The notes beneath the pieces were generated by a model that searched no databases, was not told the origin of the DNA, and worked only from the letters and a program-made list of their open reading frames with translations. A DNA stretch of 64,000 bases from Acinetobacter sp. 10FS3-1 (GTDB taxonomy: Bacteria > Pseudomonadota > Gammaproteobacteria > Pseudomonadales > Moraxellaceae), in the NCBI RefSeq assembly GCF_013343215.1, contig NZ_CP039146.1:9804-73803 (forward strand), written 5' to 3'. Shown here piece by piece: positions 1 to 8,270 of this stretch. Within the stretch, counting starts at the first letter, position 1. Each line of letters opens with the position of its first letter. Position numbers and translations under genes: made by a program.

Positions 1-2
1 AT

Positions 3-695
3 CAATATCCTTTAGCTATTTTTCATGGTGATGTAGGTACTGGAAAAACTGCAAATGCTGAAGCAATTGTTAATAGATTAGCTCGTGATGCGAAAATAGA
101 AGATGCTTTGCTATTTAAGCTTAGTAATAAAGTCAGAGGAACTGGTAAAGTTGGTGAAATGGGTACTCTCATTGCACAAGCATTCGATGAAATCACTCGG
201 TCTATTGGACATGGAAATGGTCGAGCTTTTCTTATTATTGATGAAGGTGATTCGCTTGGAGCATCTCGAAGTCAAGAAAATAGTCATCATGAAGATAAAG
301 TTGGTGTGAATACTTTAATTCAAGCAATAGATGATTTAAGAAAACATGGTGGCCGTATCTTTGCAATTTTATGTACTAATCGATTAGCTGCTTTAGATGC
401 AGCTGTTTTGCGTAGAGCTTCCATTGTAGAAGAGTTTGTTCGCCCATCTAATGAAGAACGACATGAGCTTTTTACTAAAGATTTGTCTGACATCGATTTT
501 TCGGAAGATGAAATTGCCGAATTAGTAAGTGCAACTGCTCCTCACGGAGCAGAACCAGGTTGGACTTATTCAGATATTCGTACACGGTTATATCCAACGG
601 CAGTTTCTTTAGCTTTTCCTGATTCAGAATTAACAATCTCACACTTCCATCAGGCTCTTAGTAAGCTAAAGCCTTCACCTATAATGGCTGGATAA
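3..695 (+). CDS. TRIP13/Pch2-like AAA+ ATPase, 5'-truncated by window edge (probable type III CBASS Cap6)
   Basis: The frame is open to the left edge, so the N-terminus is missing; about 230 codons are visible. Walker A GDVGTGKT is at 27-50, Walker B LIIDEGDSL near 231-257, and a sensor-1-like ILCTNR segment near 367-384, giving a AAA+ ATPase. The stretch between the Walker motifs, ending GKVGEMGTLIAQAFDEI, resembles the substrate-loop region of TRIP13/Pch2, which remodels HORMA proteins. In type III CBASS a TRIP13 homologue disassembles the HORMA-nucleotidyltransferase complex and restrains the alarm. The next genes (exonuclease, membrane protein) are co-directional and close, which fits such an operon. 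The HORMA and CD-NTase genes would lie upstream, outside the window. AAA+ is certain; the TRIP13/CBASS assignment is inferred from local motif similarity and context. Confidence 0.72.
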   Translation, partial: QYPLAIFHGDVGTGKTANAEAIVNRLARDAKIEDALLFKLSNKVRGTGKVGEMGTLIAQAFDEITRSIGHGNGRAFLIIDEGDSLGASRSQENSHHEDKVGVNTLIQAIDDLRKHGGRIFAILCTNRLAALDAAVLRRASIVEEFVRPSNEERHELFTKDLSDIDFSEDEIAELVSATAPHGAEPGWTYSDIRTRLYPTAVSLAFPDSELTISHFHQALSKLKPSPIMAG

Positions 696-723
696 CATAA
701 TTCTAATTGGAAGGAGCATAAGA

Positions 724-1263
724 ATGTATAAAAAAGAGGTTTATATTTCTGTAGACATTGAAACAGCAGGTCCTATAGTAGGTGAACACAGTATGCTGAC
801 TATAGGAGCATGTTTCGTATATAACCCTGATATAGAATTTACAATAATGCTCCAACCAATCAGTGATCAAGCAATTGAAGAAGCTTTAAAAGTGTCAGGA
901 ATAACTTTAGACCAAGCACGAAAGAAAGGTATTCCCCCCATAGAAGCAATGTCTCAATTTGAAAGTTGGATACTCAAGTATTTACCAGAGGACTCTAGAC
1001 CTATATTTGTAGGACTTAATGCGCCTTTCGATTGGTCTTTTATAAATTTTTATTTTCTAAAATATTTAAATAGAAATCCTTTTGGTATATCAGCTATAGA
1101 TATCAAAGCTCTTTTTATGGGAGCCACAAAATGTAGCTGGTACGATACAAAGTCAAGTTCAATAGATAAATATGTACATCCTACTTTACAAGGAGATCAT
1201 AATGCTTTGCACGATGCAAAGTATCAAGCAGAATTATTTAGATTAGTTTATTCAATTGAATAA
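724..1263 (+). CDS. DEDDh-type 3'-5' exonuclease (CBASS-associated)
   Basis: A 179-aa DnaQ-fold exonuclease. Motif I is VDIETAG near residues 10-16, motif II is NAPFDWSF near residue 100, and motif III is HNALHDAKYQAELF near the C-terminus, supplying the D-E-D-D metal ligands and the general-base His. The protein is little more than the catalytic domain, so it is not a polymerase subunit. It starts 28 bp after the ATPase, behind a good ribosome site (GGAAGGAG at 710-717). From memory, exonucleases of this type occur as an accessory (Cap18) in some type III CBASS operons. It may degrade invader DNA or a signal nucleotide; neither can be decided from sequence. Confidence 0.8.
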   Translation: MYKKEVYISVDIETAGPIVGEHSMLTIGACFVYNPDIEFTIMLQPISDQAIEEALKVSGITLDQARKKGIPPIEAMSQFESWILKYLPEDSRPIFVGLNAPFDWSFINFYFLKYLNRNPFGISAIDIKALFMGATKCSWYDTKSSSIDKYVHPTLQGDHNALHDAKYQAELFRLVYSIE

Positions 1264-1303
1264 ATTATATAATTCATATAGTTTTCAATTGGGTAATATT
1301 AAT

Positions 1304-1819
1304 ATGACAAATAGGATTAATTCTGAACAAGCTGTTGAACATGCCTGGAAGTACTTTGAATTACATTCCAACCAAAGAATAACAATGTTCAATTATTTTC
1401 TTTTTATCATTGCTGGATTAGGAACCGCTATAGGTGTTTCCATTCAGTCCTCAAGTACCTTTGCTTACATAGGAATATTTTTATCCATTTTCTTAAGTAT
1501 TACGGCATTTGTTTTCTGGAAGCTAGATCAAAGAACATCTTTTTTAATCAAACAATCTGAAGAAGTCTTTAAAAGATTAGAAAGAAATTCTTCAATTGAT
1601 ATTGGAATATTTTGTAATGAAGAAAGTAATCTTATTAGAGCTAATATGGGAAAAAAATATTTAAGTAAAATTTTGACTTATGGCTTGATATTTAGAGCAA
1701 CTTTCTTAATTATGGGACTAATTGGCTTAATCGGAGTCTTAATCTTTAGTTTAATAATTTTTGAAAAAATCTCTTTTGAAACTCCCAAAAAAAATGATAC
1801 TACGTTAATTTCTAAATAA
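1304..1819 (+). CDS. small three-segment membrane protein, last gene of the CBASS-like operon
   Basis: 172 aa from ATG 1304. An in-frame TTG at 1256 would overlap the exonuclease by 8 bp and is the alternative start. Hydrophobic segments lie at about residues 29-48, 53-73 and 131-153. The first two form a hairpin and a charged helical stretch (73-125) follows. A short motif, AWKYFELHSNQR, precedes the first membrane segment. The gene follows the exonuclease with a short gap and ends at a hairpin, so it closes the operon. Small 2TM proteins serve as membrane-disrupting effectors or accessories in CBASS; that role is inferred here. The family was not recognised with certainty. Confidence 0.6.
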   Translation: MTNRINSEQAVEHAWKYFELHSNQRITMFNYFLFIIAGLGTAIGVSIQSSSTFAYIGIFLSIFLSITAFVFWKLDQRTSFLIKQSEEVFKRLERNSSIDIGIFCNEESNLIRANMGKKYLSKILTYGLIFRATFLIMGLIGLIGVLIFSLIIFEKISFETPKKNDTTLISK

Positions 1820-1826
1820 GTAATAA

Positions 1827-1850
1827 CCCTATGCATATCTTTGCATAGGG
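1827..1850 (+). terminator. hairpin after the CBASS-like operon
   Basis: Perfect 9-bp arms CCCTATGCA (1827-1835) and TGCATAGGG (1842-1850) with a 6-nt loop lie 8 bp after the membrane-protein stop codon. TTTTTT follows at 1860-1865, so this is a plausible, slightly spaced intrinsic terminator. Confidence 0.65.
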
Positions 1851-1875
1851 CTAGATAATATTTTTAGGCTGTTAA

Positions 1876-2912
1876 GGCTTTGTTGCACAAAGATTTGAAA
1901 TGCAAAGCGCCCCTAATTGAGCCAAATTTAAGGCGTAACTTGGGTAACTGGTCGACCTAATTCCGTAAATCTGTTGAGGACTGCTACACGTGCATGAATC
2001 TCATTCACCTGACTAGGAAAGCTTCTTGCCATTAATTTATCGCCTAATAATTTGATGCAATGCATCTTGGTTTCCACCAAACTGCGGCGATGATAGCCTG
2101 ACCATTTTTTCCATAGTGTCCTGCCTAAACGTTTAACTGTTCGAAGTAATTCATTTCGCGCTAGCGAGCTACTCTTTGTATCTTTCCATGGTTTCGCATT
2201 TTTTCTAGGTGGAATCACCGCATGTGCTTGCCGATCTGCAATGACCTGACGGCATTGCTTGGTGTCATAAGCTCCATCGGTATAAACAGAGTCAATCTGC
2301 TCATCTTGAGGAATCTGATCGAGTAAATCACCAAGTACTTGTGAATCACTCACATTATTTGTAGTGAGTTGAATAGCGCGTATTTGAAGGGTTTTGATCT
2401 ATACCAATATGAAGTTTACGCCATTGGCGACGATATTCAGGTCCATGTTTCTTGCGTTTCCATTCGCCCTCACCTAGAAACTTCATGCCTGTAGAGTCTA
2501 TGAGTAGATGCAGCCCATCGCTACTTTTTTGGTAGCTGATTGCAATATCAATATGCTTTTGTCTTCTACAAAGCATACTGTAATCTGGTGCGGTCCAATT
2601 TAATCCACAAAGTTTAATCAGACTTTGCACAAAGCCAGTGACCATACGTAAAGATAGACGGAATAAGGATTTAATCATTAAGCAGCATTGGATAGCTGCG
2701 TCGGAGTAGGTTTGATTTCGCCCTTGTTTGCCTTTTGATGGAGCATACCATTGCGTAGCAGGATCAAACCAAATGGCAATATTTCCGCGACTCATGAGTG
2801 CTCGATTATATGCGGGCCAATTGGTTGTGCGGTAGATTTTGTGTGTAGGCTTCTTCATTTGAAAATTATATCGCTGAAAAAGCCTTTACAGATAGGTTTG
2901 TGCAACAAAGCC
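1876..2912 (-). mobile_element. IS5-family (IS903 group, IS17-like) element, full length but frameshifted
   Basis: The 1037-bp element is bounded by GGCTTTGTTGCACAAA at 1876 and its inverted copy ending GCAACAAAGCC at 2912. The 9 bp on either side do not match, so no target duplication is left. Related fragments occur at 6459, 7351 and 18594 in this window. IS17-like is a family-level impression; isoform identity needs an ISfinder comparison. Confidence 0.8.
1928..2858 (-). pseudogene. IS5-family DDE transposase, frameshifted
   Basis: Two reading frames together make one IS903-type transposase. The N-terminal part (2858 down to 2355) carries the first catalytic Asp in LLIDSTGMKF. The C-terminal part (2353 down to 1928) carries the second Asp in VYTDGAYD and the Glu in RRSLVETKM. 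The N-terminal frame runs correctly to LHIGID near 2395 and then reads out of phase, while the expected downstream sequence (AIQLTTNNVSDSQ) continues in the neighbouring frame. This is a single-base indel near 2385-2395. The element is probably immobile unless helped in trans. Confidence 0.85.
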
Positions 2913-2934
2913 AACTTAAAGTACTATGTACTTA

Positions 2935-2962
2935 ATTTAACATAATCACTATTATACGCAAT
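2935..2962. other. candidate plasmid dif (pdif) XerC/XerD site
   Basis: Two 11-bp arms flank a 6-bp spacer: ATTTAACATAA (XerD-like, 2935-2945), TCACTA, and TTATACGCAAT (XerC-like, 2952-2962). As recalled, Acinetobacter pdif arms are ATTTAACATAA and TTATACGAAAT or TTATGCGAAAT, so the XerD arm is exact and the XerC arm differs at one base. Such sites bound exchangeable gene modules in Acinetobacter plasmids. It lies between the IS5 copy and the ISNCY element. No good partner site was found by eye. Confidence 0.6.
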
Positions 2963-2986
2963 GGACTTGTTAGAACCCATTTAAAG

Positions 2987-4451
2987 TGTCTATATTCTCA
3001 CCAATAAAAATGTCTGGTTTATGATGGTTTAAACATCATGGACTGGATATGAAATATAGATGCTGATCACTATGTCTGACAAAGAAATTCAACGTCTTGC
3101 TGTTCTGCAAGACGTTCGAGATCATCGTATTACACAAGTCCGTGCCGCTGAAATCCTTAATCTTTCAACCCGTCAAATTACCCGGTTATTACAGAAGCTC
3201 AATCAAGATGGTGTTTCAGGTATGGCGCATGCCAGCCGTGGTCAACCTGGCCATCGTCGCCATGATGATTTATTAAAATCAAAATGTCTTTCCATTATTT
3301 CCGAACATCTGCTGGGATTTGGACCTACCTTGGCCCATGAGAAGCTCAGCAGCATATTTGACCTGAATATCCCGGTAGAAACGCTTCGGCGCTGGATGAC
3401 TGCAAATGACCTCTGGATTCCGCGATCCAAGCGCCTTAAACGTCCATATCAGCCACGTTATAACCGTGATTGCTTCGGTGAGCTGATCCAGATTGATGGC
3501 TCATATCATGACTGGTTCGAAGGACGCGCTGCTAAGTGCTGTTTATTGGTGTATATCGATGATGCCACTGGAAAGCTGTTGCATCTGCGCTTCTGTGAGG
3601 CAGAAACGACCTTCGACTATATGCTTTCAACCCGAGCCTACATTGAACAATACGGTAAGCCTCTGGCCTTTTATAGCGATAAACATTCGGTCTTCCGAGT
3701 GAACCAGAAATCGAGCCAGGACAGCAAGATCACGCAATTTGGCCGGATTCTGAATGAGTTAAACATTGATATTATCTTTGCCAACTCCCCACAGGCTAAA
3801 GGTCGCGTAGAACGCGCGAATAGAACCCTTCAAGACCGTTTGATCAAGGAGATGCGTCTGGAAGGCATCAGTTCAATTGCCGAAGCCAATGCCTGGTTAC
3901 CCTGCTTTATTGAGCATTTCAACCAGAAGTTCGCCAAGTGTGCGCGAAATTCAAAGAACTTACATCGTCCGCTAACAGAGTCTGATGCTGAGCTGGAGGA
4001 TATATTCACCTGGCAGGAACCGCGTAAGGTCACGAAGAACCTCACCATCACCTATGACAAGTGTATTTATCTGCTTGAACCGACAGAGCTGAATCATAAG
4101 CTTGTTGGGCAATACATTTCATTTCTGGAGTACCCGGATGGCACTGTGGCGATCATGCATGAAGGACGGAAGATCAACTATAGTGTCTTCAATAAACTGG
4201 CTGGACTACAGCAGAATGAAGTGGTTGAGAATAAAAGATTAGGCTCGGTTCTGGCGCATATCCAGCAACAGCATGAAGAGTTGGAAAAACAAAATAAACG
4301 TTCCCGTCTCAAGAAAAGTATGCCGAGTCGTAAAGCTCAGAAAGCTGTTATTGAACAAAGAAATTTAAATCCTGTGCTTGACTCTTGCAGTTAAAAACAG
4401 GACATTTTAAATGGTTTATCGCATAGACATTTTAATTGGTGAATAACAGGA
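2987..4451 (+). mobile_element. ISNCY (IS1202-group-like) element
   Basis: The left end begins TGTC at 2987. The right end is its imperfect inverted copy ending near 4451. Both ends carry repeated AAAATGTC motifs set about 40 bp apart (around 3007 at the left; around 4402 and 4428 at the right), typical multiple binding sites of this group. One transposase gene fills the interior. A second, diverged element of the same type abuts at about 4454. Confidence 0.65.
3060..4394 (+). CDS. ISNCY-family DDE transposase
   Basis: 444 aa from ATG 3060 (M5 at 3072 is an alternative). Residues 1-130 form helix-turn-helix modules (ITQVRAAEILNLSTRQITRLLQK). An rve/DDE integrase core follows: Asp in IQIDGSYHDW near residue 145, Asp in LAFYSDKHSVF near 208, and Glu in AKGRVERANRTLQ near 258. 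A C-terminal tail binds DNA or multimerises. The frame is uninterrupted, so it may be functional. Confidence 0.85.
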   Translation: MLITMSDKEIQRLAVLQDVRDHRITQVRAAEILNLSTRQITRLLQKLNQDGVSGMAHASRGQPGHRRHDDLLKSKCLSIISEHLLGFGPTLAHEKLSSIFDLNIPVETLRRWMTANDLWIPRSKRLKRPYQPRYNRDCFGELIQIDGSYHDWFEGRAAKCCLLVYIDDATGKLLHLRFCEAETTFDYMLSTRAYIEQYGKPLAFYSDKHSVFRVNQKSSQDSKITQFGRILNELNIDIIFANSPQAKGRVERANRTLQDRLIKEMRLEGISSIAEANAWLPCFIEHFNQKFAKCARNSKNLHRPLTESDAELEDIFTWQEPRKVTKNLTITYDKCIYLLEPTELNHKLVGQYISFLEYPDGTVAIMHEGRKINYSVFNKLAGLQQNEVVENKRLGSVLAHIQQQHEELEKQNKRSRLKKSMPSRKAQKAVIEQRNLNPVLDSCS

Positions 4452-4453
4452 CT

Positions 4454-5247
4454 TGTAACTCCAAAATAGAAATGTCCGGTTTCTCCAAAGTAAAAATGTC
4501 CGCTTTTAGAATATGCACTTTTGCAATTTCCTTAGCGGACGGTTTGATATGTTGGTGTCTATGTCGGATAAAGAACTTAAACGATTGTCGGTCTTGCAGG
4601 AAATCTGCGATCAACGCATAACTCAATCCCAGGCTGCTCAGCTACTTCATATTTCAGAACGTCAGATCAGACGCTTACTGCAGAAATACAAAGCCCAAGG
4701 TCCAGCTGCATTAGCCCATGCCGGTCGTGGCCAAATCAGCAATTCTAAACTTCCTGAAGAACTCAAACTCAAGTGCCTCAATATTGTTTCTGACCAACTC
4801 CATGGTTTCGGACCCACTTTAGCGCATGAAAAGCTCACCACCGTACATGGATTCGATCTTTCAGTAGAAACCCTGCGTTCTTGGATGATTGCAGCTGACT
4901 TATGGATGCCTCGATCCAAGCGCCTGAAACGACCGTATCAGCCTCGTTACAACCGGGATTGCTTTGGTGAACTGATCCAAATTGATGGCTCACACCATGA
5001 CTGGTTTGAAGGACGCGCTGCTAAATGCTGTCTGCTGGTGTTTATCGATGATGCTACAGGAAAATTGCAGCATTTACGCTTCTGTGAGTCAGAATCAACC
5101 TTTGACTATATGATTTCAACACGCTTATATGTCGAACAGCACGGTAAGCCTTTAGCGTTTTACAGCGACAAACATTCAGTCTTTAGAGTGAATCAAAGCA
5201 GCAAGAAAGACACCAAGATTACCCAGTTTGGACGTGTACTCAGCACC
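4454..5247 (+). mobile_element. second ISNCY element, 3' half lost
   Basis: The left end carries two AAATGTCCG motifs (about 4471 and 4495). The 5' half of a transposase related to but distinct from the neighbouring one follows. At about 5247, right after ITQFGRVLSTL, the sequence switches to IS66 tnpC. The conserved DDE Glu region and right end are gone, so this copy is dead. Confidence 0.7.
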
Positions 5248-5928
5248 CTGGCCAATGCCTTAAAACAGGTGGTGCTGCAACAGCGGGTGATCCATGCCGA
5301 TGAAACGCCGGTCACCATCATGCGGATGGGTGAGAATGATAAAAAACCGAAGAAAGGTTATGTCTGGGCCTATGCCACTACACAGTACAATCCAGTTCAA
5401 GCCGTGATCTATGACTTTCAGGATAGTCGTTCAGGTCAGCATGCTGAAGCGTTCCTGAAAGACTGGCAGGGCCATCTGGTCTGTGATGATTACAGCGGTT
5501 ATAAAGCACGCTTTAAATCAGGTCAGGTCATTGAGGTGGGCTGCATGGCGCATGCGCGTCGTAAATTCCATGAACTGCATGTGACCAAAAAAAGTCAGGT
5601 CGCTGAACAGGCATTAGTGCTGATTCAGAAACTGTATGCCATAGAAGCAGAACTCAGGAAAAAGACCGATGGTACAGCAGAACAGCGCCGCGAATACCGA
5701 CAACAGCATAGTCAACCGGTGATGCAACAACTGTATGAATGGCTCAACCAACATCAACTGACTGTGCCATCGAGTTCTCCAACCGCCAAGGCGATCAATT
5801 ACACTCTGAAGCGTTGGCCAGCTTTAAGCCGCTATCTGGATAACGATTGGTATAACGGTTGCCAGACCTTACGCACACCATATCGACCTAAACTTTCTTT
5901 CCAAATACGTTTGATTTGCTCTGCATGA
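4549..5928 (+). pseudogene. chimeric transposase ORF: ISNCY N-half fused in frame to IS66 TnpC middle
   Basis: The start is taken as ATG 4549 (MLVSMSDKE), by analogy with MLITMSDKE of the intact neighbour; an upstream in-frame ATG is at 4513. About 233 residues are ISNCY transposase with the HTH and first two catalytic Asp. From LANALKQVVLQQ (about 5249) to SRYLD (about 5841) the frame is nearly identical to residues 250-446 of the intact IS66 TnpC at 38518-40122, including HADETPVT and CDDYSGYK. The last 29 residues are out-of-frame IS3 DNA. Neither catalytic core is complete, so a working transposase is unlikely. The open frame through two fusions is unusual. Confidence 0.85.
5249..5841 (+). 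mobile_element. internal IS66 fragment (part of tnpC only)
   Basis: 593 bp matching the middle of tnpC in the complete IS66 at 37642-40153, with scattered substitutions and without either IS66 end. Bounded on the left by ISNCY and on the right by an inverted IS3 fragment. Confidence 0.85.
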
Positions 5929-6407
5929 TGTAAATCATGCTGAACACGTTTCGCTCGATGTTCTGGGTTATCAACGAGATCTAAAGCCCGATAATAGGTC
6001 GAAGCTGCAATCGGTAAAATTCTACAAATCGCTTCAACACCATATCGATCTTTATTGTTCTGGATAAAATCCACCATTATTTGTGTGGGCGGTCGAGCTC
6101 CGCCTGGGCGAAAAAAGCGGCTGCTTTACGTAGAATTTCATTGGCACGTTTTAATTCTTTAATTTCACGTTCCATTTGCTTCATTTTTTCTTGGTCAGAT
6201 ATCTGTTGTACTTTGGCAGGATTTAGTTGATCCATATGCTTTAAATACCAAACACGCAATGTTTCAGGAGTACAACCCTTGCGCAGCATGCTGCTCAGGT
6301 GCAATAGCTGTGATTGCAGCCCAAGTAGAAGGATAATCTTTTTCAGATTCAATCAATAATTGAACCGCTCTTTCTCTGATTTCAGGGGTATATTTTGGTT
6401 TTGTCAT
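5842..6407 (-). pseudogene. IS3-family orfA (frameshifted) and 5' part of orfB
   Basis: orfA should start at ATG 6407 (MTKPKYTPEIRERAVQ). Near 6290 a short unrelated insertion containing GCAGCATGCTGC shifts the frame; the rest (GCTPETLRVW to AQAELDRPHK, with the leucine-zipper helix) continues in another frame to 6077. orfB begins in the overlapping frame at 6077 (MVDFIQNNKDRYGVEAICR), runs into HTH-like sequence YGVRKVW, and is truncated before the DDE core. The fragment matching the missing core is at 15962-16434. Confidence 0.8.
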
Positions 6408-6457
6408 TGGAACATTCTCTCAAGAAAGTTGGTCTCCGACAAACCCGGTACGGTTCA
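5842..6457 (-). mobile_element. IS3-family fragment, left (orfA) end
   Basis: The outer end is the inverted repeat beginning TGAACCGTACCGGG on the minus strand at 6457. The same terminus recurs at 16472 and 48667. It holds orfA and the first part of orfB, and is cut at about 5842 where IS66 sequence begins. Confidence 0.8.
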
Positions 6458-6458
6458 G

Positions 6459-6474
6459 TTTGTGCAACAAAGCT
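6459..6474. repeat. orphan IS5-family terminal repeat
   Basis: TTTGTGCAACAAAGCT directly abuts the IS3 end and matches the IS5-family terminus seen at 2912 except at the last base. No internal IS5 sequence accompanies it. It is a footprint of an element otherwise deleted. Confidence 0.6.
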
Positions 6475-6545
6475 AAATTGAAATATCAAGACTAACAAGA
6501 AATTCAAATTGATTACTAATAGAGCGGCTCACGGCGCCCTATCTT

Positions 6546-6947
6546 TTAGAAAAACGTATCTGCCGATACATTAAACCGCTCAGACAATGCCTTAATATGA
6601 CGAATATTCAGTTGGCGTTTACCACTTAAAATCTCAGAAATCACAGATTGGGTTGCAACTTCTGCTAAGTCAGACTGACCTAAACCATGTTGCTCCATCA
6701 AAAAAGCCAAAGCAGCACGACCATCCCCTTTAGGCATAGGAAGATGCTCATTTTCATAATCAGAAACCAAATCACCAAGCTGATGAATAAGCCCCATTAA
6801 AGGATTAGATTCGTCATCACCAACGGTATCTAAAAGTTCATCTAAAGCTTCAACAAGTGTATGAAAGTCGTCTTCATTTTCTGGCTTGCTGAGCAATGGT
6901 GCAACGTAGTGCCAGTGGTCTACGGCCTGTTTAATCATCGCGTTCAT
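6546..6947 (-). CDS. higA: HigA-type antitoxin
   Basis: About 133 aa from ATG 6947 (MNAMIKQAVDHW). The frame is open further upstream, but that part lies inside the toxin gene. The N-terminal half is acidic and helical. The C-terminal half is an XRE-type helix-turn-helix (LGQSDLAEVATQSVISEILSGKRQLN) typical of HigA proteins that bind their own promoter. It begins one base after the toxin stop codon, and its ribosome site (GGAAGG) is inside the end of the toxin gene, so the two are translationally coupled. It neutralises HigB and, with it, represses the operon. The toxin-first order fits higBA. Confidence 0.88.
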   Translation of the reverse strand: MNAMIKQAVDHWHYVAPLLSKPENEDDFHTLVEALDELLDTVGDDESNPLMGLIHQLGDLVSDYENEHLPMPKGDGRAALAFLMEQHGLGQSDLAEVATQSVISEILSGKRQLNIRHIKALSERFNVSADTFF

Positions 6948-6948
6948 A

Positions 6949-7239
6949 CTAACCTTCCTTCCAATGACCTTTGTCATATTCTTTATGGGACAAGACATGA
7001 CGAATATACACACGTTTTGCTTGATACATCACGACGGCAATAAGTCGGATCTTGTTCCCGCCAATATCGAATACATGGAACTTTCCAACTTTATCGACAG
7101 CTGGAAAGAGCTGTTTCATCTCAGCAAAATCTTTCGGATCGTTTGCCTTTATGGTTCGATACCAACCATCTAATGCCGTTTCAGCCTGTGGCCACTTGTG
7201 CATTGCTTCTATAATTCTAGCGTGGGTGATCACATGCAT
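6949..7239 (-). CDS. higB: HigB-type mRNA interferase toxin
   Basis: 96 aa, the usual size. HigB-family features include ARIIEAMHKWPQAETALDGW at the N-terminus, IRLIAVVMYQAKRVYIRHVL in the core and a C-terminal HKEYDKGHWKEG. The last contains the conserved H-x-x-Y-D stretch of the RelE-like HigB fold that cuts ribosome-bound mRNA. First gene of a two-gene operon with higA; serves plasmid stabilisation. Confidence 0.9.
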   Translation of the reverse strand: MHVITHARIIEAMHKWPQAETALDGWYRTIKANDPKDFAEMKQLFPAVDKVGKFHVFDIGGNKIRLIAVVMYQAKRVYIRHVLSHKEYDKGHWKEG

Positions 7240-7245
7240 AACATT

Positions 7246-7294
7246 TTATCGCATTTTGCTATAAATCAAGTATAAACAAATTATCGCATTTTGC
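7246..7294 (-). promoter_or_regulatory. higBA promoter region with two identical 14-bp direct repeats
   Basis: TTATCGCATTTTGC occurs at 7246-7259 and again at 7281-7294, 35 bp apart, immediately upstream of higB. Position and repetition fit operator sites for HigA or the HigBA complex. Confidence 0.55.
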
Positions 7295-7314
7295 AATATT
7301 GAAGGGCTAGGATG

Positions 7315-7340
7315 AATAAAGCGCCAAATGGCGCTTTATT
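7315..7340. terminator. strong bidirectional hairpin
   Basis: 12-bp arms AATAAAGCGCCA (7315-7326) and TGGCGCTTTATT (7329-7340) are perfect complements, with A- and T-rich flanks on both sides. It sits between the higBA promoter and IS debris, so it would insulate the module. Confidence 0.7.
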
Positions 7341-7350
7341 AATTATCAGA

Positions 7351-7660
7351 GGCTTTGTTGCACACACCTATCTGTAAAGGCTTTTTCAGCGATATAATTT
7401 TCAAATGAAGAAGCCTACACACAAAATCTACCGCACAACCAATTGGCCCGCATATAATCGAGCACTCATGAGTCGCGGAAATATTGCCATTTGGTTTGAT
7501 CCTGCTACGCAATGGTATGCTCCATAAAAAGGCAAACAAGGGCGAAATCAAACATACTCCGACGCAGCTATCCAATGCTGCTTAATGATTAAATCATTAT
7601 TCCGTAGGTCTTTACGTATGGTCACTGGCTTTGTGCAAAGTCTGATTAAACTCTGTGGTT
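7351..7660 (+). mobile_element. IS5-family remnant, 5' end only
   Basis: It begins with the terminal repeat GGCTTTGTTGCACA and then encodes the transposase start (MKKPTHKIYRTTNWPAYNRA), nearly identical to the copy at 1876-2912 but in the opposite orientation. A C-to-A change gives an in-frame TAA near 7525, and the copy stops at about 7660 after SLIKLCG. Non-functional. Confidence 0.85.
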
Positions 7661-7709
7661 GAGCAGCCCCGAATATCAGTGATATTCATAGCGTCAGTTA
7701 CTTGTCTTT

Positions 7710-8255
7710 TTACATTGTAATCTGTTTTTCTAATTCAGCTATCCGTGCATTTGCATTAGTGAGTTGTGATTCCACATATTTGATCGAGCCTGATTTTTCG
7801 AGTAGCTGTTCATATTTGGCTTGCAAGGCGTTGTAGTCTTCTTTTGCCTTATCTGTACTAGCAAGAGCGACTTTCAGCTTGTCGGTGGTGTCATCAGTTT
7901 GTTTGACCTGTTCATCAAGTTTGATTTGCACCTGTTCCAGTTTTTCTGTGGTATCTGCAAGCTGCTTTTCCAGTTGTTGCACTGTTTCCGCATATCCGCC
8001 TTGTACTGCATCAATCCGTTCTTGCAATAGGGTTGCAATGACTTGTGACACGGTAACAAGTTCCGCATCTTTCAGAGTTTTTGCCGTAGTAACGGCTGCC
8101 GCCAGTTGCTCTTCAAGGATCTCTTTGCGGTATTTGTTGATAGTGGTCTTTGAGCCGCTACCAAGAACCGCAAGGATATTATCGTTAGTTGGGTTTGAGC
8201 CTTGTGCTGCAAGGGATTCGATGGCTTTTGCCACATCTGATTTAGTGATTGCCAT
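7710..8255 (-). CDS. KfrA-like plasmid DNA-binding coiled-coil protein
   Basis: 181 aa. Residues 1-50 match the KfrA N-terminal DNA-binding domain (plasmid replication region DNA-binding family): TKSDVAKAIESLAAQGSNPT followed by VLGSGSKTTINKYRKE. Residues 55-178 form an almost continuous coiled coil rich in Glu, Gln and Lys. KfrA proteins autoregulate and support plasmid maintenance by forming filament-like complexes. Its promoter holds a perfect 16-bp inverted repeat (8271-8318), the expected operator. Likely a single-gene transcript; a small hairpin GAATATCA/TGATATTC follows at 7671-7687. Confidence 0.85.
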   Translation of the reverse strand: MAITKSDVAKAIESLAAQGSNPTNDNILAVLGSGSKTTINKYRKEILEEQLAAAVTTAKTLKDAELVTVSQVIATLLQERIDAVQGGYAETVQQLEKQLADTTEKLEQVQIKLDEQVKQTDDTTDKLKVALASTDKAKEDYNALQAKYEQLLEKSGSIKYVESQLTNANARIAELEKQITM

Positions 8256-8270
8256 GGGTTTACTTCCTAT

